Positions 44,056 through 52,467 of a stretch of 64,000 nt of DNA are shown here, piece after piece. Each line of letters starts with the position of its first letter. Within the stretch, counting starts at the first letter, position 1. The position numbers and the translations under genes were made by a program. The notes under the pieces were generated by a model. The model made no database searches. It was given only the letters and a program-made list of their open reading frames with translations, and was not told where the DNA came from. This stretch comes from Mycetocola_A sp015752285 (GTDB taxonomy: Bacteria; Actinomycetota; Actinomycetes; Actinomycetales; Microbacteriaceae). The stretch is from positions 62,001-126,000 of the forward strand of contig NZ_JADOUY010000004.1 in the NCBI RefSeq assembly GCF_015752285.1. Reading direction: 5' to 3'.

Positions 44056-44810
44056 TGGGTCAGAAAGTTAATCCATACGGCTTCCGCCTCGGAATCACCA
44101 CCGACCACGTGTCGCGCTGGTTTTCCGACAGCACCAAGCCTGGTCAGCGTTACAGCGACTTTGTCGCCGAAGACGTCAAGATCCGTCGTCTGCTGGGCAC
44201 GTCGCTCGATCGTGCGGGAGTTTCCCGTATCGAGATCGAGCGGACCCGTGACCGCGTTCGCGTCGACATCCACACCGCCCGTCCGGGCATCGTGATCGGT
44301 CGCCGTGGCGCCGAGGCCGAGCGCATCCGCACCGACCTCGAAAAGCTCACAGGCAAGCAGATCCAGCTGAACATTCTCGAGGTCAAGAACCCCGAGGCTG
44401 ACGCCCAGCTGGTCGCACAGGGAATCGCCGAGCAGCTCTCCGCACGTGTGGCTTTCCGCCGCGCGATGCGTAAGGGTCTGCAGGGCGCCCAGCGCACCTC
44501 GACCGTCAAGGGTGTCCGCATCCAGGTCTCCGGCCGCCTCGGCGGCGCCGAGATGAGCCGTTCCGAGTTCTACCGCGAAGGTCGCGTGCCTCTGCACACG
44601 CTCCGCGCGAACATCGACTACGGCTTCTACGAGGCGAAGACCACCTTCGGTCGCATCGGCGTGAAGGTCTGGATCTACAAGGGCGACATCACCAACAAGG
44701 AGCTCGCTCGCGAGCAGGCGAACGCCAAGTCGAGCCGTCCGGAGCGCAGTGACCGTCCGCGTCGCGCACCGCGCGCCGAGGCTCCGGTCGCAGAAGGGGC
44801 AACGGCCTAA
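44055..44810 (+). CDS. rpsC: 30S ribosomal protein S3
   Basis: 251 aa. MGQKVNPYGFRLGIT start, KH-domain motif VIGRRGAEAERIR and the C-terminal domain with GRVPLHTLRANIDYG. The last ~35 residues are an actinobacterial-type charged tail (RPERSDRPRRAPRAEAPVAE). Shares one base with rplV. Confidence 0.97.
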   Translation: MGQKVNPYGFRLGITTDHVSRWFSDSTKPGQRYSDFVAEDVKIRRLLGTSLDRAGVSRIEIERTRDRVRVDIHTARPGIVIGRRGAEAERIRTDLEKLTGKQIQLNILEVKNPEADAQLVAQGIAEQLSARVAFRRAMRKGLQGAQRTSTVKGVRIQVSGRLGGAEMSRSEFYREGRVPLHTLRANIDYGFYEAKTTFGRIGVKVWIYKGDITNKELAREQANAKSSRPERSDRPRRAPRAEAPVAEGATA

Positions 44811-44812
44811 TC

Positions 44813-45232
44813 ATGCTTATTCCACGTCGTGTCAAGCACCGCAAGCAGCACCGTCCCCACCGCACTGGCCAGGCCACCGGTGGAACCGTTGTCAGCTTCG
44901 GCGAGTACGGCATCCAGGCCCTCACACCCGCCTACGTGACCAACCGTCAGATCGAGTCCGCTCGTATCGCGATGACGCGTCACATCAAGCGTGGTGGAAA
45001 GGTGTGGATCAACATCTACCCCGACCGTCCGCTCACCAAGAAGCCTGCTGAGACCCGCATGGGTTCCGGTAAGGGTTCGCCCGAGTGGTGGGTCGCGAAC
45101 GTCAAGCCCGGCCGTGTGCTCTTCGAGGTCGCCGGCGTCCCCGAGACGCTGGCCCGCGAGGCACTCACCCGTGCAATCCACAAGTTGCCTCTCAAGGCAC
45201 GCATCATCAAGCGCGAGGAGGGCGACGCATAA
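44813..45232 (+). CDS. rplP: 50S ribosomal protein L16
   Basis: 139 aa. MLIPRRVKHRKQHRPHR start and the KPAETRMGSGKGSPEWWVA loop reaching the tRNA-binding A site are conserved. Two bases after rpsC; TAATG coupling with rpmC. Confidence 0.97.
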   Translation: MLIPRRVKHRKQHRPHRTGQATGGTVVSFGEYGIQALTPAYVTNRQIESARIAMTRHIKRGGKVWINIYPDRPLTKKPAETRMGSGKGSPEWWVANVKPGRVLFEVAGVPETLAREALTRAIHKLPLKARIIKREEGDA

Positions 45233-45555
45233 TGGCGATCGGTTCCAAGGAGCTCACCCCCGTTGAGCTCGACACATTTGAAGACGAACGTCTTGTCGAC
45301 GAACTGCGCAAGGCCAAGGAAGAGCTGTTCAACCTGCGCTTCCAGGCCGCGACCGGCCAGCTCGAGACCCACGGCCGCCTGCGTGCCGTGAAGCGCGACA
45401 TCTCTCGCATCTACACGATCATTCGTGAGCGCGAGCTCGGCATTCGGGCAACGCCCGTCGCCGAGGTGGTGCCGGCCAAGGCTGCGAAGAAAACCAAGAA
45501 GAAGGACGCCGCCGCTGAGGCAGCGTCCGACACCGAGACTGAGGAGGCCAAGTAA
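45232..45555 (+). CDS. rpmC: 50S ribosomal protein L29 with C-terminal extension
   Basis: 107 aa, where the family is normally ~65-80. The conserved part ends near residue 73 (LRAVKRDISRIYTIIRERE); the remaining ~35 residues are Ala/Lys/Glu-rich (PAKAAKKTKKKDAAAEAAS). Start at ATG 45232 sharing a base with the rplP stop. The tail is probably disordered and solvent exposed. Confidence 0.94.
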   Translation: MAIGSKELTPVELDTFEDERLVDELRKAKEELFNLRFQAATGQLETHGRLRAVKRDISRIYTIIRERELGIRATPVAEVVPAKAAKKTKKKDAAAEAASDTETEEAK

Positions 45556-45869
45556 TGGCTAAGTCTGACGCTAAGGGCGCAGCACCCGAGGTCGCCGCAG
45601 TAGAGGCCGAGGCCGTTGTTCGTGGCTACCGCAAGACCGCACGTGGCTATGTCATCAGCGACCGCATGGATAAAACCATCACCGTCGAGGTCGAAGACCG
45701 AGTGAAGCACCCGCTTTACGGCAAGGTCATCCGCCGCACCTCCAAGAGGAAGGTGCACGACGAGCTCAACGGCGCCGGCATCGGTGACCTCGTTCTGATC
45801 AGCGAGACCCGTCCGCTCAGCGCCACGAAGCGCTGGCGCCTGGTCGAGATCCTCGAGAAGGCCAAGTAA
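45555..45869 (+). CDS. rpsQ: 30S ribosomal protein S17
   Basis: 104 aa with an Ala/Glu-rich N-terminal extension of ~20 residues before the conserved YRKTARGYVISDRMDKTITV start. RPLSATKRWRLVEILEKAK ends the protein. TAATG overlap with rpmC. Confidence 0.96.
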   Translation: MAKSDAKGAAPEVAAVEAEAVVRGYRKTARGYVISDRMDKTITVEVEDRVKHPLYGKVIRRTSKRKVHDELNGAGIGDLVLISETRPLSATKRWRLVEILEKAK

Positions 45870-45902
45870 GCCTCGCGGCTTGCTTGTCAGAAGGAGTAAG
45901 AA

Positions 45903-46271
45903 ATGCTTCAGCAGGAATCCCGAGTAAAGGTCGCCGACAACACCGGCGCCAAGGAGCTCCTCACCATCCGCGTTCTCGGTGGATCCGGTCGGCGTTACGC
46001 CAGCCTCGGCGACACGATCGTCGCCACCGTCAAGGATGCGATCCCCGGTGGGAACGTCAAGAAGGGTGACGTCGTCAAGGCGGTCATCGTTCGCACCAAG
46101 AAGGAAGTTCGTCGTCCGGACGGCTCCTACATCAAGTTCGATGAGAACGCAGCGGTCATTCTGAAGAACGACGGCGACCCCCGTGGTACCCGCATCTTCG
46201 GACCGGTCGGTCGTGAACTTCGCGACAAGAAGTTCATGAAGATCGTGTCGCTGGCACCGGAGGTTATTTAA
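45903..46271 (+). CDS. rplN: 50S ribosomal protein L14
   Basis: 122 aa. MLQQESRVKVADNTGAKELL start and IFGPVGRELRDKKFMKIVSL end are typical. AGAAGGAGTAAGAA precedes the ATG. The 33-bp gap before it is the usual S10/spc boundary and shows no terminator, so both operons appear continuous. Confidence 0.97.
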   Translation: MLQQESRVKVADNTGAKELLTIRVLGGSGRRYASLGDTIVATVKDAIPGGNVKKGDVVKAVIVRTKKEVRRPDGSYIKFDENAAVILKNDGDPRGTRIFGPVGRELRDKKFMKIVSLAPEVI

Positions 46272-46274
46272 GTC

Positions 46275-46634
46275 ATGGCGAAGATCAAAAAGGGCGACCT
46301 CGTCCAGGTCATCTCAGGCCCGACCCAGGCTCGCGGCGGTTCACGCGGCAAGCAGGGTCGTGTCATCGAGGTGCTCGTGGAGAAGAACCGCGTCATCGTC
46401 GAGGGTGTCAACTACGTCACCAAGCACGTCCGTCAGGGACAGAGCCAGCGTGGAACGAAGACTGGTGGCATCGAAACCCACGAGGCTCCGATCCACATCT
46501 CCAACGTGGCACTCGTCGATCCCGAGACCAAGAAGCCGACCCGTGTCGGCCACCGCAACGAGCAGGTAGTGAAGAACGGCGTCACCAAGACGGTCCGTGT
46601 TCGCTACGCCAAGAAGTCAGGTAAGGACCTTTGA
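46275..46634 (+). CDS. rplX: 50S ribosomal protein L24
   Basis: 119 aa. KOW motif region IKKGDLVQVISGPTQARGG and EGVNYVTKHVR are present. Assembly initiator of the large subunit. Three bases after rplN; ATG of rplE overlaps its stop by one base. Confidence 0.96.
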   Translation: MAKIKKGDLVQVISGPTQARGGSRGKQGRVIEVLVEKNRVIVEGVNYVTKHVRQGQSQRGTKTGGIETHEAPIHISNVALVDPETKKPTRVGHRNEQVVKNGVTKTVRVRYAKKSGKDL

Positions 46635-47215
46635 TGACCATCGCGTCAGTGGAGTCTGGCAAAATCCAGCCCCGCCTCAAGGAGAAGTACAAGGCAGAGA
46701 TCCAGGAGCAGCTGCTCAAGGAACTCGGCCTCAGCAACGTGCACGAGATCCCGACGCTCACCAAGATCGTCGTGAACATGGGTGTCGGTGAAGCAGCGCG
46801 CGATGGCAAGATCATCGACGGCGCCGTTGCCGACCTCGTCAAGATCACGGGCCAGAAGCCGCAGGTCACGAAGGCCCGCAAGTCGATCGCCCAGTTCAAG
46901 CTGCGTGAGGGCCAGCCGATCGGCGCCCACGTCACGCTGCGTGGCGACCGCATGTGGGAATTCCTCGACCGCCTGCTGAGCCTCGCGCTTCCGCGTATCC
47001 GCGACTTCCGTGGCCTGAGCCCGAAGCAGTTCGACGGCACAGGCAACTACACGTTCGGTCTGACCGAGCAGTCGATGTTCCACGAGATCGACCAGGACAA
47101 GATCGACCGCGTTCGCGGAATGGACATCACGGTCGTCACGACCGCGAAGACCAACGATCAGGGTCGCGCGCTGCTCAAGGCGCTCGGGTTCCCGTTCCAG
47201 TCGACCGAAAAGTAG
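46634..47215 (+). CDS. rplE: 50S ribosomal protein L5
   Basis: 193 aa, binds 5S rRNA. PTLTKIVVNMGVGEAARDGK, KARKSIAQFKLREGQPIG and LPRIRDFRGL are conserved. ATG 46634 is coupled to the rplX stop; a TTG three bases upstream is possible but unnecessary. No S14 gene follows, unlike in many spc operons. Confidence 0.96.
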   Translation: MTIASVESGKIQPRLKEKYKAEIQEQLLKELGLSNVHEIPTLTKIVVNMGVGEAARDGKIIDGAVADLVKITGQKPQVTKARKSIAQFKLREGQPIGAHVTLRGDRMWEFLDRLLSLALPRIRDFRGLSPKQFDGTGNYTFGLTEQSMFHEIDQDKIDRVRGMDITVVTTAKTNDQGRALLKALGFPFQSTEK

Positions 47216-47464
47216 TCGAAGCAACAGACTCAGGAAAGTAACGGTATATTAGGTCGGTTGCTTGCAATCGGCCCGCGTGCCGCAGCACAACTGAAGAACT
47301 TGATCGCCCAGGGCGCCGGTCAGCCGATTTCTCTGTGAAATCGGGTGGCTGGCGCACTGCGGCGTCGAGATCAGGGGGGCGGAGCATCCGTTTCACCCCT
47401 AACCACCACAGGTCGTCATTCGTGTAACGGGTGAACGAAACCTGGTGAACGAAGGAAAAATCAT
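47216..47464 (+). promoter_or_regulatory. Structured leader between rplE and rpsH
   Basis: 249 bp without a gene, in a cluster where gaps are otherwise 0-35 bp. It has a TATATT box (47245-47250), a perfect CCGATTTC/GAAATCGG hairpin (47324-47331, 47337-47344), an outer GCCGCAG/CTGCGGC pair (47279-47285, 47357-47363), and two GGTGAACGAA direct repeats (47430-47439, 47444-47453) just before the rpsH ribosome site. It probably carries a secondary promoter and control structure. Confidence 0.5.
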
Positions 47465-47863
47465 ATGACAATGACAGATCCGGTCGCAGACATGCTGACC
47501 AGACTGCGCAACGCGAACTCGGCACACCACGAAACCGTGTCGATGCCGCACTCGAAGCTCAAGTCGCACATCGCCGACATCCTCACTTCTGAGGGCTACA
47601 TCTCCGGTTGGGAAGTTGCAGACGCCCGCGTCGGCCAGACCCTGACCCTCAACCTCAAATTCGGCCCGAACCGTGAACGCTCCATCGTGGGCATCAAGCG
47701 TGTTTCGAAGCCAGGACTGCGCGTTTACGCGAAGTCGACCGAGATTCCCAAGGTTCTCGGTGGCCTCGGCGTCGCCATCCTGTCCACCTCCTCCGGTCTG
47801 CTCACTGACCGCCAGGCCGAGAAGAAGGGCGTAGGTGGGGAAGTCCTCGCCTACGTGTGGTAG
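47465..47863 (+). CDS. rpsH: 30S ribosomal protein S8
   Basis: 132 aa. DPVADMLTRLRNANSAHHET start and GLGVAILSTSSGLLTDRQAE end are conserved. Central 16S-binding protein; in Enterobacteria the spc-operon regulator. GAAGGAAAAA precedes the ATG. First gene after the structured leader. Confidence 0.97.
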   Translation: MTMTDPVADMLTRLRNANSAHHETVSMPHSKLKSHIADILTSEGYISGWEVADARVGQTLTLNLKFGPNRERSIVGIKRVSKPGLRVYAKSTEIPKVLGGLGVAILSTSSGLLTDRQAEKKGVGGEVLAYVW

Positions 47864-47870
47864 CCATAAC

Positions 47871-48407
47871 ATGTCGCGTATTGGAAGACTTCCCATTGAG
47901 ATCCCTGCAGGGGTCACCGTAGCGGTCGACGCATCTGTCGTCTCGGTCAAGGGCCCGAAGGGTGAGCTGACGCTGAACGTCGCCAGCCCCATCGAGGTCA
48001 CTGTCGCAGATGGCCAGGTTCTCGTGACTCGCCCCGATGACGAGCGCGAGTCGCGCTCACTGCACGGGCTCACCCGCACGCTCATCAGCAACCAGATCAT
48101 CGGTGTGACCCAGGGTTACACCAAGGGCCTGGAGGTCGTCGGTACCGGTTACCGCGTCGCTCAGAAGGGCAGCTCAGTCGAGTTCGCACTGGGCTTCTCC
48201 CACCCGGTCCTGATCGACCCGCCTGCCGGCATCACGCTCACCGTCGAGGGCAACAACAAGCTCACGGTGTCCGGGATCGACAAGCAGGCCGTCGGCGAGG
48301 CTGCTGCCAACATCCGTAAGATTCGCAAGCCTGAGCCCTACAAGGGCAAGGGTGTGCGTTACGCCGGCGAGATCGTTCGCCGCAAGGCCGGAAAGGCTGG
48401 TAAGTAA
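47871..48407 (+). CDS. rplF: 50S ribosomal protein L6
   Basis: 178 aa. MSRIGRLPIEIPAGVTV start and the duplicated domain with RKPEPYKGKGVRYAGE are present. ATG 47871 is the conserved start; an earlier in-frame GTG would overlap rpsH. Seven bases after rpsH. Confidence 0.97.
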   Translation: MSRIGRLPIEIPAGVTVAVDASVVSVKGPKGELTLNVASPIEVTVADGQVLVTRPDDERESRSLHGLTRTLISNQIIGVTQGYTKGLEVVGTGYRVAQKGSSVEFALGFSHPVLIDPPAGITLTVEGNNKLTVSGIDKQAVGEAAANIRKIRKPEPYKGKGVRYAGEIVRRKAGKAGK

Positions 48408-48409
48408 CC

Positions 48410-48769
48410 ATGGCCGTAAAGTCCAAGTCGGCTGCCCGTGACCGTCGTCACGCGCGCCTCCGTAAGAAGATCGATGGAACAGCGGCTCGCCCGCGTCTCG
48501 TCGTGACCCGTTCGGCTCGTCACGTATTCGTCCAGGTCGTTGACGACAGCAAGGGTTTCACCCTCGCGTCGGCATCCACCCTCGAAGCTGACCTCCGTAC
48601 CTTTGACGGAGACAAGACCGCCAAAGCCAGGAAGGTCGGCGAGCTCGTTGCAGAACGCGCGAAGAGCGCCGGCATCGAAGAAGTCGTTTTTGACCGTGGT
48701 GGTAACCGTTACGCGGGTCGCGTCGCGGCCATCGCCGAAGGTGCTCGAGAGGGTGGGTTGAACCTGTGA
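48410..48769 (+). CDS. rplR: 50S ribosomal protein L18
   Basis: 119 aa, 5S rRNA-binding. RRHARLRKKIDGTAARPRL and FDRGGNRYAGRVAAIAEGAR are conserved. Two bases after rplF; GTGA overlap with rpsE. Confidence 0.97.
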   Translation: MAVKSKSAARDRRHARLRKKIDGTAARPRLVVTRSARHVFVQVVDDSKGFTLASASTLEADLRTFDGDKTAKARKVGELVAERAKSAGIEEVVFDRGGNRYAGRVAAIAEGAREGGLNL

Positions 48770-49488
48770 GTGAAACAAGCAAGGTTGAGGCCGCTACCGC
48801 GGACCAGCCAGTCGAAAAGCCGGTCGAGACCGCAGCTGGAACCGAGAGCTCCGGGCGCGTTGACGCTCGTGGCGACCGTGGCAGCCGCGGAGGACGTGGC
48901 GATCGCAACCAGGGTCGCGAGCGCAACAGCCGCGATGCTGACAAGAGCCAGTTCCTTGAGCGCGTCGTCACCATCAACCGTGTGTCCAAGGTCGTCAAGG
49001 GTGGTCGTCGCTTCAGCTTCACCGCACTCGTCGTCGTCGGAGACGGCAACGGACTCGTCGGTGTCGGATACGGCAAGGCACGTGAGGTTCCCCTCGCGAT
49101 CTCGAAGGGTGTCGAGGAAGCGAAGAAGAACTTCTTCCGCGTTCCCCGTGTCGGCTCGACCATCCCGCACCCCGTCCAGGGTGAGGCTGCCGCCGGAGTC
49201 GTCCTCCTGCGTCCGGCCGCTGCGGGTACCGGTGTTATCGCCGGTGGTCCCGTCCGCGCCGTTCTCGAGTGCGCCGGCATCCACGACGTCCTGAGCAAGT
49301 CGCTCGGTTCGTCGAACACGATCAACATCGTTCACGCCACCGTCACGGCGCTGAAGATGCTCGAAGAGCCCCGCGCCGTCGCCGCACGCCGTGGCAAGGA
49401 GTACGACGAGATCGCTCCTGCCAAGCTGCTGCAGGTCGAGGCACAGGCCGCCGCGAAGGCTGCGGCCTCCGCAAAGGTAGGTGCCTGA
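48766..49488 (+). CDS. rpsE: 30S ribosomal protein S5 with N-terminal extension
   Basis: 240 aa against ~165 in E. coli. The first ~60 residues are low complexity (RGGRGDRNQGRERNSRDAD), as seen in several actinobacteria. The S5 domain starts at FLERVVTINRVSKVVKGGR and keeps VGYGKAREVPLAI and VRAVLECAGI. GTG start overlapping the rplR stop. Confidence 0.96.
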   Translation: MSETSKVEAATADQPVEKPVETAAGTESSGRVDARGDRGSRGGRGDRNQGRERNSRDADKSQFLERVVTINRVSKVVKGGRRFSFTALVVVGDGNGLVGVGYGKAREVPLAISKGVEEAKKNFFRVPRVGSTIPHPVQGEAAAGVVLLRPAAAGTGVIAGGPVRAVLECAGIHDVLSKSLGSSNTINIVHATVTALKMLEEPRAVAARRGKEYDEIAPAKLLQVEAQAAAKAAASAKVGA

Positions 49489-49670
49489 TGGCTCAGCTGA
49501 AGGTCACGCAGACCAAGTCCAAAATTAGTGAGAAGCAGAACCAGCGCGACACGTTGCGCAGCCTGGGACTGAAGCGCATCGGAGATGTTGTTATCCGTGA
49601 GGACAACAAGCAGAACCGTGGCTACGTCAACACTGTTGCTCACCTCGTAAAGGTTGAGGAGATCGACTAA
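49488..49670 (+). CDS. rpmD: 50S ribosomal protein L30
   Basis: 60 aa, standard size. MAQLKVTQTKSKISEKQNQR start and LGLKRIGDVVIREDNKQNRG are conserved. ATG 49488 shares a base with the rpsE stop, so the longer frame beginning inside rpsE is rejected. Confidence 0.96.
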   Translation: MAQLKVTQTKSKISEKQNQRDTLRSLGLKRIGDVVIREDNKQNRGYVNTVAHLVKVEEID

Positions 49671-50389
49671 TGGCGATCGACAAGAAGGACGTCACCGAGG
49701 AGACCGCCAAGAAGGCTCCCGCGAAGAAGGCCGCTGCGAAGTCGGCCGACACGAAGGCGCCCGCCAAGGCGGCAGCCGACAAGGCTCCTGCAAAGAAGGC
49801 ACCTGCGAAGAAGGCCCCGGCCAAGGCCGCACAGGCTGACTCCGCAGCTGCTGACGCTCCCGCTGCCAAGGCACCTGCTGCCAAGGCACCGGCAAAGAAG
49901 GCTCCTGCGAAGAAGACTCCGGCCAAGAAGGACGAGGAGGTGACCCCTCGCGCCCAGGTGCTGAAGGTCCACCACCTCCGCCCAGCCGAAGGTTCCAAGA
50001 AGGCACGCCAGCGTGTCGGTCGTGGTGAAGGCTCGAAGGGTAAGACGGCAGGCCGCGGTACCAAGGGTACGAAGGCTCGTTACACCGTTCGCCCCGGTTT
50101 CCAGGGTGGACAGCTTCCGCTGCACATGCGTACACCGAAGCTGCGCGGGTTCAAGAACCCGTTCCGCGTCGAGTACCAGGTCGTCAACCTCGAGAAGCTG
50201 GCCGAGCTCTACCCGAAGGGTGGCGACGTCACCGTCTCCGACCTCGTGGCCAAGGGTGCCGTTCGCAAGAACGAGAAGGTCAAGGTCCTCGGCAACGGCG
50301 ACATCGACGTGAAGCTGAACATCTCGGTAGACAAGGTCTCCGGGTCGGCCGAGCAGAAGATCGTCGCAGCCGGCGGTTCTGTCAAGTAA
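49670..50389 (+). CDS. rplO: 50S ribosomal protein L15 with long Lys/Ala/Pro N-terminal tail
   Basis: 239 aa where L15 is normally ~147. Residues ~10-85 are a histone-H1-like tail of repeated APAKKAPAKK units. The conserved domain then starts at LKVHHLRPAEGSKKARQRVG and contains GRGTKGTKARYTVRPGFQGG. The tail is in frame with the TAATG-coupled start and shows no sign of a frameshift. A second, internal start at the domain boundary cannot be excluded. Followed by a 159-bp gap with a long stem-loop before secY. Confidence 0.94.
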   Translation: MAIDKKDVTEETAKKAPAKKAAAKSADTKAPAKAAADKAPAKKAPAKKAPAKAAQADSAAADAPAAKAPAAKAPAKKAPAKKTPAKKDEEVTPRAQVLKVHHLRPAEGSKKARQRVGRGEGSKGKTAGRGTKGTKARYTVRPGFQGGQLPLHMRTPKLRGFKNPFRVEYQVVNLEKLAELYPKGGDVTVSDLVAKGAVRKNEKVKVLGNGDIDVKLNISVDKVSGSAEQKIVAAGGSVK

Positions 50390-50443
50390 TTCCACAGTCG
50401 CCGGACTGCCCCTCGCGCAAGCGAGCAGGTCACCGATTGTTCG

Positions 50444-50483
50444 ACAGGCCCGGTAATCGAGTAGATTCGATTGCCGGGCCTGT
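50444..50483 (+). other. 17-bp stem-loop between rplO and secY
   Basis: ACAGGCCCGG (50444-50453) pairs with CCGGGCCTGT (50474-50483); pairing continues inward through one G-U and six further pairs to a GTAGAT loop, giving 17 contiguous pairs. A second small hairpin CTCGC-GCAA-GCGAG lies at 50412-50425. No T-tract follows, so transcription may partly continue into secY. Confidence 0.75.
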
Positions 50484-50548
50484 TCGATACGGGACCATTG
50501 ACCGGCACCAAGAGCCGAATTCTTCGGTTCGACATCAGGAGGCCTTTT

Positions 50549-51871
50549 TTGTTTAGCGCCGTTGCGCGGATCTTCCGCACACCAGACCTTCGCCGGAAGA
50601 TCGGGTTCACACTGGGCATCATGGCCCTGTACCGACTCGGGTCGTTCGTGCCTGCACCGTTCGTCGACTTCGGCAACGTTCAGGCCTGCCTCGCGCAGAA
50701 CCAGGGAACATCGGGCCTTTACGACCTCGTCAACCTGTTCTCAGGTGGCGCGCTGCTCCAGCTGTCGATCTTCGCTCTCGGCATCATGCCGTACATCACC
50801 GCGTCGATCATCGTGCAGTTGCTCCGCGTGGTCATCCCGCACTTCGAAACTCTCCACAAGGAGGGCCAGTCCGGGCAGAGCACGCTCACGCAGTACACCC
50901 GCTACCTGACGATCTTCCTCGGCATCCTGCAGTCGACGACGCTCATCACCGTCGCGCGGAGCGGTGCCCTGTTCGGCACCAACACCAGCGCGGAGTGCAG
51001 CCAGCTGCTCACCAACGACACCTGGTACGCCGTTTTGCTCATGGTCATCACGATGACCGCAGGAACCGGCCTCATCATGTGGTTCGGTGAGATGATCACC
51101 GAGCGCGGTATCGGCAACGGGATGTCGCTCCTCATCTTCACCTCGATCGCCGCCACGTTCCCCGGATCCCTCGGCGCCATCGCCCAGTCGCGCGGATTCG
51201 AGACCTTCCTTCTGGTCATCGCCGTCGGCCTCGTCATCATGATGCTCGTGGTGTTCGTCGAACAGTCGCAGCGTCGCGTTCCCGTGCAGTACGCCAAACG
51301 TATGGTCGGCCGCCGCACTTACGGCGGAAACAACACCTACATCCCCATCAAGGTCAACATGGCCGGAGTCATCCCGGTCATCTTCGCCTCATCGCTGTTG
51401 TACCTGCCCGCGCTCGTCGCGCAGTTCAACGCACCGGCCGCCGGTCAGGAGCCAGCAGCCTGGGTCACCTGGATCACGAACTACCTCACCACGGGTGATC
51501 ACCCGCTCTACATGGCGATGTACTTCCTGCTCGTCGTCGGCTTCACCTACTTCTACGTGGCGATCACGTTCAACCCTGAAGAGGTCGCAGACAACATGAA
51601 GCGGTACGGCGGCTTCATCCCCGGCATCCGTGCCGGTCGTCCGACCGCCGAGTACCTCGACTACGTGCTCACCCGCGTCACGCTCGCCGGTGCGCTGTAC
51701 CTCGGCTTCGTCGCTCTCATCCCTCTCGTCGCCCTGTCTCTCGTCGGTGCCAACCAGAACTTCCCGTTCGGCGGCGCCAGCATCCTCATCATCGTGGGTG
51801 TCGGACTCGAGACCGTGAAGCAGATCGACGCACAGCTTCAGCAGCGGCACTACGAAGGACTGCTTCGTTGA
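50549..51871 (+). CDS. secY: Protein translocase subunit SecY
   Basis: 440 aa, ten-helix channel of the Sec translocon. Conserved: IMPYITASIIVQLL plug/helix region, HKEGQSGQSTLTQYTRYL, and GGNNTYIPIKVNMAGVIPVI. Start is TTG 50549 with a perfect AGGAGG six bases upstream (gap of six), giving MFSAVARIFRTPDLR; the upstream in-frame ATG would add 26 residues that include the hairpin region. TTGA overlap with adk. Confidence 0.97.
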   Translation: MFSAVARIFRTPDLRRKIGFTLGIMALYRLGSFVPAPFVDFGNVQACLAQNQGTSGLYDLVNLFSGGALLQLSIFALGIMPYITASIIVQLLRVVIPHFETLHKEGQSGQSTLTQYTRYLTIFLGILQSTTLITVARSGALFGTNTSAECSQLLTNDTWYAVLLMVITMTAGTGLIMWFGEMITERGIGNGMSLLIFTSIAATFPGSLGAIAQSRGFETFLLVIAVGLVIMMLVVFVEQSQRRVPVQYAKRMVGRRTYGGNNTYIPIKVNMAGVIPVIFASSLLYLPALVAQFNAPAAGQEPAAWVTWITNYLTTGDHPLYMAMYFLLVVGFTYFYVAITFNPEEVADNMKRYGGFIPGIRAGRPTAEYLDYVLTRVTLAGALYLGFVALIPLVALSLVGANQNFPFGGASILIIVGVGLETVKQIDAQLQQRHYEGLLR

Positions 51872-52452
51872 GCGCGCGGTTGCTCATCGTCGGCCCGCCG
51901 GGGGCAGGCAAGGGAACACAGGCTGCCGTGCTCGCGAACGCCCTGGGCATCCCCGCCATCTCCACCGGAGACATCTTCCGTGCCAACATCAAGGACGGCA
52001 CCGAGCTCGGTCTCAAGGTCCAGGAGATCGTCTCATCCGGCGGCTACGTCCCCGACTCGCTGACAAACGCCATCGTGCAGGATCGTCTGCACCAGCCGGA
52101 TGCCCTTGACGGCTTCCTGCTTGACGGCTATCCGCGCACTGCAGAGCAGGTCGCAGAACTCGACCGGATCCTCGCAGAGACCGGTTCGGAGCTCGGCGCA
52201 GTCGTTCAGCTCGTGGCCGACCCGGACGAGGTCGTGACACGGCTGCTGAAGCGCGCAGCCGAACAGGGGCGTGCTGATGACACGGAAGCGATCATTCGCC
52301 ACCGCCAGGACGTCTACCACGAGCAGACCGAGCCGGTGATCGCCGCGTACAAGGACCGCGGCATCGTCGTCGAGGTCGACGGGCTCGGAGCCGTCGATGA
52401 GGTCAGCGCACGCGTGCGTGCCGCTCTCGTCGACCACGGCATCGCCTTCTGA
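51868..52452 (+). CDS. adk: Adenylate kinase
   Basis: 194 aa, short-LID form typical of actinobacteria. P-loop GPPGAGKGT (9-17), STGDIFRANI AMP-binding segment and LDGYPRTAEQ are conserved. Converts ATP and AMP to two ADP. TTG start overlaps the secY stop; AAGGA lies upstream. Confidence 0.95.
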   Translation: MSARLLIVGPPGAGKGTQAAVLANALGIPAISTGDIFRANIKDGTELGLKVQEIVSSGGYVPDSLTNAIVQDRLHQPDALDGFLLDGYPRTAEQVAELDRILAETGSELGAVVQLVADPDEVVTRLLKRAAEQGRADDTEAIIRHRQDVYHEQTEPVIAAYKDRGIVVEVDGLGAVDEVSARVRAALVDHGIAF

Positions 52453-52467
52453 CCCGTCGGGTTCGAC

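Noticed and set aside
47216..47464. Possible hidden or decayed rpsN/rpsZ gene after rplE
   Set aside because: No CxxC zinc ribbon or S14-like segment found in any frame of the gap; the sequence is dominated by inverted repeats.
50471..50548. Longer SecY starting at an upstream ATG-type codon
   Set aside because: It would encode part of the 17-bp hairpin as protein; TTG 50549 has a perfect AGGAGG and gives the conserved N-terminus.
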